From Actinomycetes bacterium (GTDB taxonomy: Bacteria > Actinomycetota > Actinomycetes > Propionibacteriales > Propionibacteriaceae): DNA of 64,000 nucleotides. This document shows, one piece after another, positions 42,901 to 51,900 of the stretch. Under the pieces are notes generated by a model. It was not told the origin of the DNA and searched no databases. It was given only the letters and a program-made list of their open reading frames with translations. The position numbers and the translations under genes are program-made. The stretch lies in the NCBI GenBank assembly GCA_023436925.1, contig JAEZHJ010000009.1:14056-78055 (forward strand), given 5' to 3'. How positions within the stretch are numbered: position 1 is the stretch's first letter; each line of letters begins with the position of its first letter.

Positions 42901-45900
42901 TGATCACCGGCAAGGTGCAGGTGATGTTCAACACCACCCTGCACGAGCAGGTGCTGACCATCCCGGCCTCCTTCCTGCCGCTGCTGCGGCCCGGTGAGCC
43001 GACCACGATCACGGTCCACGCCTCGGCGCCGGGCCTGGACGGGCAGCCGGTCACCGGCGCCGCCGGGGCGGTCTACGTCAAGGCGACGATCAGCGCGACG
43101 CTGATCATCAAGAACCTGATCACGCTGACCGGCTACATCGGCCTCACCGTGGCGGTGGAGCCCGGCCCCACGACGGTGGGCAGCATCAAGATCGACGGCG
43201 CCGTCGGCGGCAGCATCCCCTTCCTCGGCGCGGTCACCGGCACTGTCCAGCTGCACGCCTTCATCAGCAACGACGCCGGCAAGTCCGGCTTCGTCGGACG
43301 GATCGCGCTCACCGTCGGCGCCAGCTCGATCCCCGGGGTGAAGTTCGGCGGCCAGTTCCTGCTGGAGATCAACACGTTTGCCACCGAGCAGACCGTCGAG
43401 ACCTTCAAGCTCGAGACCGTCGACGGCGTCACCCGCCTCGCCGTGAACGGCGACGGCAGCATCGCCACCGACGACGTCACCCTGGCCAGCGGGGTCAACC
43501 TGGTGATGTACGGCAAGCTGCTCGTCCTGGACCGGATCGAGATCTCCGGCTCGGTCGCCTTCACCCTGGGTGGTGACGGGCTCACGCTGAAGGTCAAGGG
43601 CCTGATGGCCCTGCACCCGATCGGCTCGATCTCGGTCGTGGCGCTGCTGTCGGTCGACGCCAGGGGACTGGTGGCCTACTTCAAGGTCGCGCGGAACGCC
43701 GACTTCGGCGCCGGGATCGGACTCTCCTTCGGCGCCGGCGTGTCGATGACGGTCTCGCTCAACACCACCAGCAACGCCGTCTACTTCTCCCAGCTGGGCG
43801 ACGCGGTGCCCGACCCGGAGGCCGAGCCCACGCTTCCCGAGGAGTGCGACGGACCCGCCGCCGGCTGCACCGCGGTGGCGCGCGGCTTCCGACTGAACGT
43901 CACCGGCAGCATCGACCTGCTCGGATTCGCCTCCGCCAGCGGCTTCGTCGACATCACGATCGGGCCGAACGGGTTCCAGCTGCTGTTCGGGCTGGAGTTC
44001 AGCCTGGCCGGGGCGCTGACCTTCAAGGCCAACGGCGGCGCGACGGTGACCGGCGACGGGTTCGCGATGATCCTCGACGTGTCGCTGCGGGCCGGCGACG
44101 GCGCGATCTTCGAGATCGAGGCGTCCGGCAAGCTGAAACTCAACACGGCGAGTGTGTCCCTGCTGGGGGTCGCGGCGAAGTCCTTCACCCTCGACGTTCG
44201 CGGCAAGGTGTCGATCCTGAAGATCATCGACTTCGACGCCGCGCTGCTGATCTCGGTCGAGGACGGTGGCTGGTACCTGCGCGCCAACGCGTCGATGAAG
44301 TTCTTCGGCTTCGCGAACATGAGTGGCCGCATCGAGCTGTGGTCGAACGGCGACTTCAACATCCAGCTCTCCGGGCGGCTGGTGATCGGCTCCAGCAGCT
44401 TCGGCCTGGTCGGTCAGTTCAACTTCGGCCTGACCTCGCGCCACTACGGCGACGGGTTCTACAAGTTCGAACTCACCATGGGTGCCAGCGTCGACGTCCG
44501 GATCTTCGGCATCACGCTGCTCGGGGCGGGGATCTCGGCGACCTTCAAGGTGGACACCGGCAGCGCGACCGAGAGCCGGGTGAAGATCCAGCTGACCGTC
44601 CGGGTCCGGATCAAGATCCTGTTCATCTCGTTCACCAAGTCGGCCACCTTCACCATCGGCTACCTGCAGATCCCGCAGCCGGTGTGGCTGGGCGGCAGCG
44701 AGGATGCCCCCCGCCACTTCGAGGGCGGGACGCTGTACCTCAACACCGGGGACCGGGCGGCACACCGCAATATCGGCGTGGAGGACGAGGACGAGTCGTA
44801 CACCGTCGAGCAGATCGGCACCACCGCTGCGGGCGCCACCATCAAGCTGACGGCCTTCGGCCGGACCAGCACCTACACCGGTGTCACCGCGATCGTCGGC
44901 AACCTCGGCGGCGGCCACGACCAGCTGTTCGTCAGCCCGAGCGTGACCGTGCCGCTGACCATCGACGCCGGGGCCGGCGACGACCTGATCGTGGTGGAAG
45001 GCACCGGCTCGATGAACCTCGCCGCCGGCGACGGCGATGACGACGTCGTGATCACCGGCGGACGCACCGGCACCGTCACCGGTGGCGCCGGCAACGACTA
45101 CCTTCGCCACGAGGGCACCGGGAACGTCGCGCTGGACGGCGGCGCGGGCAACGACACCCTGATCGCGGCGGCAGCCACCGGATCGATCGACGCCGGGGCC
45201 GGTGACGACTACGTCGAGGCGCAGCTCGGATCCGGCAACCTGACCATCATCGGTGGCGAGGGCGCCGACGAGCTGAGGCTTCGCCTCACCGGGGGCAACG
45301 ACGGACTGCAGGTCAGCGGGTCGGGGACCGACCTGCGGTTCGCCGCCGCCGACCCCGTCACGGGGGCCCTGCTCGGCGCCTCCCGCACCGCGGCCGGCTT
45401 CGAGTCGGTGACCGTCGACGCCGGCGCCGGCTCCGACGCGATCACGGTGCAGGACTTCACCGGAGCCACCACGACCTCGCTCACACTCGTGCTCGGCGGC
45501 GGGGGAGCGGACCGGGTCACCCTGGCCGGGACCAGTGGGGCCGACGGCTACACCCTCGACCATGCCGAGCACCCGGACGAGGACTACGGCCTCGAACTCC
45601 GCGTCCGCAAGACCGGCGCCTTCACCCTGTGGCTGGTCGGTGCCGTCCGTGCCGAGGGGGACACCCTGGCCATCGACGCCGGAGCGGGCGACGACACCCT
45701 CGACGCGTCTGCGATGACGGTCGACTCGGTGGCGCTGACCCTGATCGGCGGCGACGGCGACGACACCCTGGTGGGCTCGCCGTTCGCCGACATCCTCGAC
45801 TCCGGTGCGGGCAACGACAAGGTCACCGGCGGACGCGGCCAGGACATCTTCCGCGACGCGTCCGGCTTCGACACCCTGATCGAGACCGTGTGGTCAGCGG

Positions 45901-48900
45901 TCGGGCTGTACAACAACCTGCTGGTGATGGGCTCCCTGGCCTCGAGCGGGATCGACTTCGCCGCCGGTGCCACCATCGAGGACCTGGCCGGCATCTTCGA
46001 GGCCGCCCGGCTCACCGGCTCCGACGGCGCCGACACCTTCCTGATCGGCGACGCCGACGGCTTCGTCGCGATCGGCACCACCCGCCGCACCGCGCAGGGC
46101 TGGTCGGGCACGGTCGAGATCCTGCCGGCCGGCGGCGACGACACCATCCGGGTCGAACTGCGCGGCGCCGGGAATGCAGCGATCACGATCCGCGACTCGG
46201 CGGGCACCGACACGCTGCAGGTGTACGGCACCAGCCAGCGCGAGGACGTGGTGGTCGAGGCCCGACTGATCCTGGCCTCGGCCGCCGTCGACGGCACGAC
46301 CGCCACGATCGCGTTCGGGCAGGGCGACGAGCGCGGAATCGACGCCGTCCTCATCGACACCCGTGACGGCAGCGACCGCGTGGCGGTCCGGGCGATCGAC
46401 GTGCCGCACAGCATCGAGCTCGGCGGCGGCGACGACCTGCTGGCGATCGGCAGCCTGGCCGGCTCGGGGGCCACCGCCACCCAGTGGCCCAACCCGGCCG
46501 GCACGCTGAACGGCATCGCCGCGCTGCTCACCATCAGCGGCGGGCTCACCGAGGTCGCCGAGGGCGTCTTCCAGACCGGCTACGACCTGGTGTGGATCTC
46601 CGACGCGAGCGACACCGCCGGCAACACCGGTGTGCTCACCGCGAACCTGCTGACCGGGCTCGGCCTGGCGCAGGGGATCAGCTACCAGGGCTTCGAGGCG
46701 CTGGAGCTGCGGCTGGGTTCCGGGGCCGACGAACTGACCATCCGCTCCACGCACAGCGGCAGCACCGCACTCGACGCCGGTGCCGGCAACGACCTGATCA
46801 TCATCGGGACCGGGTCCGCGGCGCTCACCGGCATCGCAGGCGCGGTGTCGATCACCGCCGGTGCGGGCACCGACGAGCTCCAGCTGGACGCCACCGGCTC
46901 GACCGCCGACCTGATCGGCCGGCTCACCGCCGACGCCATCACGGGCCTGGGGATGCCCGGATCGCTGAGCTACCGGCCCGAGGGCGCCGCGGCCCCCGAG
47001 ACCCTGCGGATCAGCCTCGGCAGCGGCAACGACCAGTTCGCCGTCGCCAGCACCAGCACCGCCAGCTTCGTCACCGGCGGCCCCGGCGCCGACCGTGTCG
47101 TGGTCAACCCCGAACCCGTCGAGGGCACCCCGAACGCGCTCGCCGGCCGGCTGGGCATCGACGGCCAGGCCGGTGCGGACGTGACGGTCGTGCACCTGTG
47201 GGCCAACGGCAACTCCCGCGTCGACGTCTCCGACTCCGACCTCGCCCACACCCTGGTCGTCTACGGGACCTCCGCCGCCGACACCATCGTGCTGCGGACC
47301 AACGCCGACGGCTCCCGCGGCCTGGTCGCCCTGCTCTCCGGCCGCGGCAACGACGGGTTGTTCGCGGCGGCCGAGATGGTCACCTACAGCAGCGGCATCG
47401 TCGGGGCGGCGGACGGCTACCCGGCGGTCGACCAGGGCCCGACCGCCGACCCCGGCGACGACAGCGCGGGCAACACCGCCCCGGGCGTCCGGCTGTACAC
47501 CCTGGGCGGCGACGACCTGGTGGCCTTCGACGACACCGCGACTGCCTTCCTGCTCGACCTCGGCGCGGGTGCGGACCTGGTCCGGGTCGGCCAGATCTAC
47601 AAGGTCCGCCGGGCGATCGACGGCCAGGACCCGGCCGACCCCTACCGCTCCGACGACGAGTTCGGCGTCCGTTCCGGCCCGACCTCGGGCTCTTTCGACT
47701 CCTCGCGCGGCCTGCTCTCGGCCGGCGTCCGCCACGACACCACCATCAGCGGCGGCGACGGCAACGACATCTTCGAGCTCGTCCACAACATCGGCCGGAT
47801 CTGGCTGTACGGAGACGACGGCGACGACACCTTCGTGGTGCGCAGCTTCGTCAGCGCCGCGTCCGTCCCCTACATCAACCTCGGTGGCGGCAACAACGTC
47901 GTCCAGTACGCCGCCAACGCCCAGGTCGCGATCGACGGCGGCGAGGGCAACGACACCGTGGTCGTGGTCGGCACCGAGGGCCCGGACGTCTTCGTGGTCA
48001 CCGCCACCGCCATCTACGGCGCCGGCCGCGTGATCACTTTCGTCGCCATCGAGCAGATCGTGCTGTACGGCCAGGAGGGTGACGACGAGTTCCGGATCCT
48101 GTCCACGCCGGCCGGCGTCGGCCTCTCGGTGTTCGGCGGGCTCGGCAACGACCGGATCCGGATCGGTGGAGCCTCCGACCCGGTGAGCGTGACCTTCCCG
48201 GCGACCGCCACCACCCCGCAGACCACCACCACGGTGACCTTCACGCCCACCACGCTGGCCGACATCCGCGGCCCGGTGTACGTCTCCGGCGGCTTCGACC
48301 CCGACCCGCCGTACAGCATCGAACTGGACTCCTACCTGCCGGTGCTGCTGCCGGGTGAGACCTCCGGCCCGCCGTTCCCGGTGGAGACCACCACCGGTCA
48401 GGCGGTCGAGGTCGCCCAGGTCGACGAGTTGGTGCTGGACAACTCGCTGAACACCACCGGCCAGACCGGCACCGTCACCGCGCAGGACATCACCGGCCTG
48501 CTGACCGGTGTGGTCTACACCGGCTTCGAGTCGCTGCGGGTGCTGCTGGGCAGCGGCGACGACCGGCTCGTCGTCGCCGGCACCCACCACGGGACCACCG
48601 AGGTCGACGCCGGCGCCGGTGCCGATGTGATCACCGTGCGGACCATCGACGGCCACACCCGGATCCTGGCCGGCGCCGGGAACGACACCGTCGAGGTCGG
48701 GAGCACCGACCGCCTGCTCGACCTGCTGGCGGCCACCCTGGTGGTGGACGGCGGCAGCGGCACGGACCGGCTGCTGATCGACGACTCCGGCGACACCGGA
48801 AGCAACCTCGGCTGGCTGACCGGCACCACCCTGACCGGGCTCGACATGATCGCCCGGACGGCACTGGACACCCTCGGCCGTCCGCTCGACCTGCTGTACT

Positions 48901-51900
48901 CGGTCCTGCCGCTGGCCGGCGTCGCGCAGTACACGATCACCCTGGCCCGGCTCGGGCTGGCCACCGCCCTCGGCTCGGTGACCGTCGACGTCGCGACGAC
49001 CACAGCCGCCCAGCTCGCCGCCGCGCTGCAGGACCTGCTCTTCCCGCCGGCGCCGGGCGACGACTTCGGCCGCGCCACCAGCTGTGGCGTTGCGGGCGAG
49101 AGCCCGTGCGCCCCCTCGGTGTACGTCTGGGAGTTCGGCACCGGGTTCCTGATCGGCTTCCGCGGCGAGGTCAACGACCCGGCTGCGGTCCGCACCATCA
49201 CGCTGACCGCCACCGGCGCCGGCTTCCCGATCGACGGCTACCGCCGCACCGACGGCATCGCCTACACCGGCTTCGAGACCCTCGAACTCGGGCTCGGGTC
49301 GGGCAGCGACACGCTGAACATCCGCGGCACCGGCCCGGTCACCGGCATCGACCTCGGCGCCGGTGACGACCGGGTGTTCGTCTCCTCGACGGCCGACGTC
49401 CGGCTCGGCCAGGCCGCCGACTTCCTGACCGGCACCCTGGACCAACTGCGCGGCACACTCAACCTGCAACTGGGCAGCGGTGGCAACACGCTGCTGATCA
49501 GCGACTACGACGCGCTCACCGGGGACACCGACGTGCTGGTGACCGACCGGCTCGCCGCCGCCCGCGTCCGGGACGCCGCGCTCGCCGCCGAGGCCGAGAT
49601 CGCCATCGTCGGGCTCGCCCCGGCCGGCATCAGCTACGCCGCGACGGGCGGCGACTTCGCCGGCGGCATCCGGCTGTGGACCGGGTACGGCGACGACCGA
49701 CTCGTCGTGGACGGCACCGTCCGGCGCGCGGGCCAGCGCACCACCACGTGGCTCAACACCGGCCTCGGCAACGACCACGTCACGATCACGCTCCTCGCCG
49801 GGCAGGACGGCCACCTGGTGCTCAACACCCAGGGCCCCGACCGCACCCGGCCGACCGCAGCCGATGACGACACCGTCGAGGCCGGCGCCTCCACGCTGCC
49901 GCTGGTCATCTTCGGCGGCCAGGGCGACGACACCATCACCACCGGCAGCGGCGACGACATCGTGGTCGCCGACAACGGCCTGGTGCTGTGGTTCGCGCCG
50001 AACCTGCTGCCCGACTTCACCGGCCTGGCCGACGGCGAGCTGACCCCCGCCGAGCTCGCCGCCCTGATCGGCACCGGGATCGCCGGGGTGGCGGGCTTCG
50101 GCGGGCCGGGCGACTTCTCGCTCAACACCGAGACCCTGGTGGGGCTGGTCCTGGCGATCCGCTCCGGCACGCCGGGCGACGACGCGGTCAGCACCGGAGC
50201 CGGCGACGACATCGTCATCGGCGGCGAGGGCGCCGACCGGATCGACGCCGGTGGCGGCGACGACGTGGTGATCGGCGACCTGGGCTACCTCGCGCAGACG
50301 CTGAGCGGAGGCACCCTGCGGCAGCGCCGGACCGCGGTCTGGGGCAACACGCTGGGCGGCGATGACGAACTCCGCGGCGGCGACGGCGACGACCTGCTGA
50401 TCGGCGGTGTCGGGGACGACCGGATCGACGGCGGTGCCGGTGCCGACCTGATCCTGGGCGACAACGCCCGCATCGAGCAGAGCTTCAGCCTCACCCCGAC
50501 CGGATGGTGGCCGTCCTTCCTGCGGCTCACCCTGCTCGACCACGACAACCTGGCCCAGTCCGCCAAGGTCCGGGCCTGGGGTCACGACACGATCGCGGGC
50601 GGTGCCGGGAACGACGTCATCTTCGGCCAGCTGGGCGACGACGTGATCCAGGGCGACGGATCGATCGACATCCCGGCCCACGCCTACCGCGACGCCGCCG
50701 GCCACCTGGTCGTCACCACGTCGGTGCTGGCCGACACCGACGGCGATGACTACATCGAGGGCGGCGGCGGAAACGACGTGGTCTTCGGCAACGGCGGCAG
50801 CGATGACATCATCGGTGGGTCCTCGGCGCTGTTCTCGCTGACCACGATGAAGTCCCGCCCGGACGGCCGCGACCTGCTCTTCGGTGGCGCCGGGACCCTG
50901 ACCGGCCGCAACGACGACACCTTCGATGACGGACGCGACTCCGACGTCCTGATCGGCGACAACGGGTACATCCTGCGCGCCACCCCGGTGGCCGGCGTGC
51001 TGGCCCAGCTGAGCGGCGTCGGCGCCTCGGTGGCGGCCCTGCTCGGCGGCCGGACGATGCGGGTCGTCGTCCTGCTGGACTACACCGACGGCGGCCCGGA
51101 CGCCCGCAGCTGGCTGTTCCCGCGGATCACCGCCACCCAGGCCGCCACCTCGGGCACCGCGCTGCTTGACGTCTGGGGGGCCGACGAGTTGCACGGCGAG
51201 TCCGGCGATGACGCCCTCTACGGCGGCGGCGGCAACGACGTCCTCTACGGCGGCTCGGGTGTCGACTACCTGGTCGGCGGCTGGGGCCACGACTGGCTCT
51301 CCGGCGGCACCGGCAACGACCTGCTGTTCGGGGACGAGGCGTGGACCAGCGGCATGAGCGTGGACGCCACGCAGCCCAAGACGGTGCGCTACTCCAACGA
51401 CATCCTCTACGGCGGCTGGGACGACGACGTGCTGGACGGCGGCTTCGGCGATGACGCACTGTCCGGTGCCGAGGCGCTGGAGACCTCCTACGCCCTCTCG
51501 TACCGCAAGTCGGGCAAGAAGTGGATCGTCACCCAGGTCGAGTCGGGCTGGAACCGGCCGTTCAACGACGGCACCCTGCTCGGCTTCAACACCACGAAGA
51601 AGAACCAGTTCGCGCTCTACGCCAAGAAGACCAAGTTCCGCAAGATCCTGCTCTGCGGCACCAAGGCCTTCACCAGCTGCGCCCAGCCGCGGGAGTGGTT
51701 CCTGAACAACGATCCCGCCGACGGCAGGCCGTCCGCCTCCGGCACCATCAGCGACGGCCGCGACGTCGCGATGGGCCGCGCCGGCCGCGACTGGCTGGTC
51801 GGCGGGACCGGGCAGGACACGCTGTGGGGCGGTCGGGACCGTGACGTCCTCAACGCCGACGACAACCAGCTCACCAACGGTGGCAAGAACACCAAGTACG

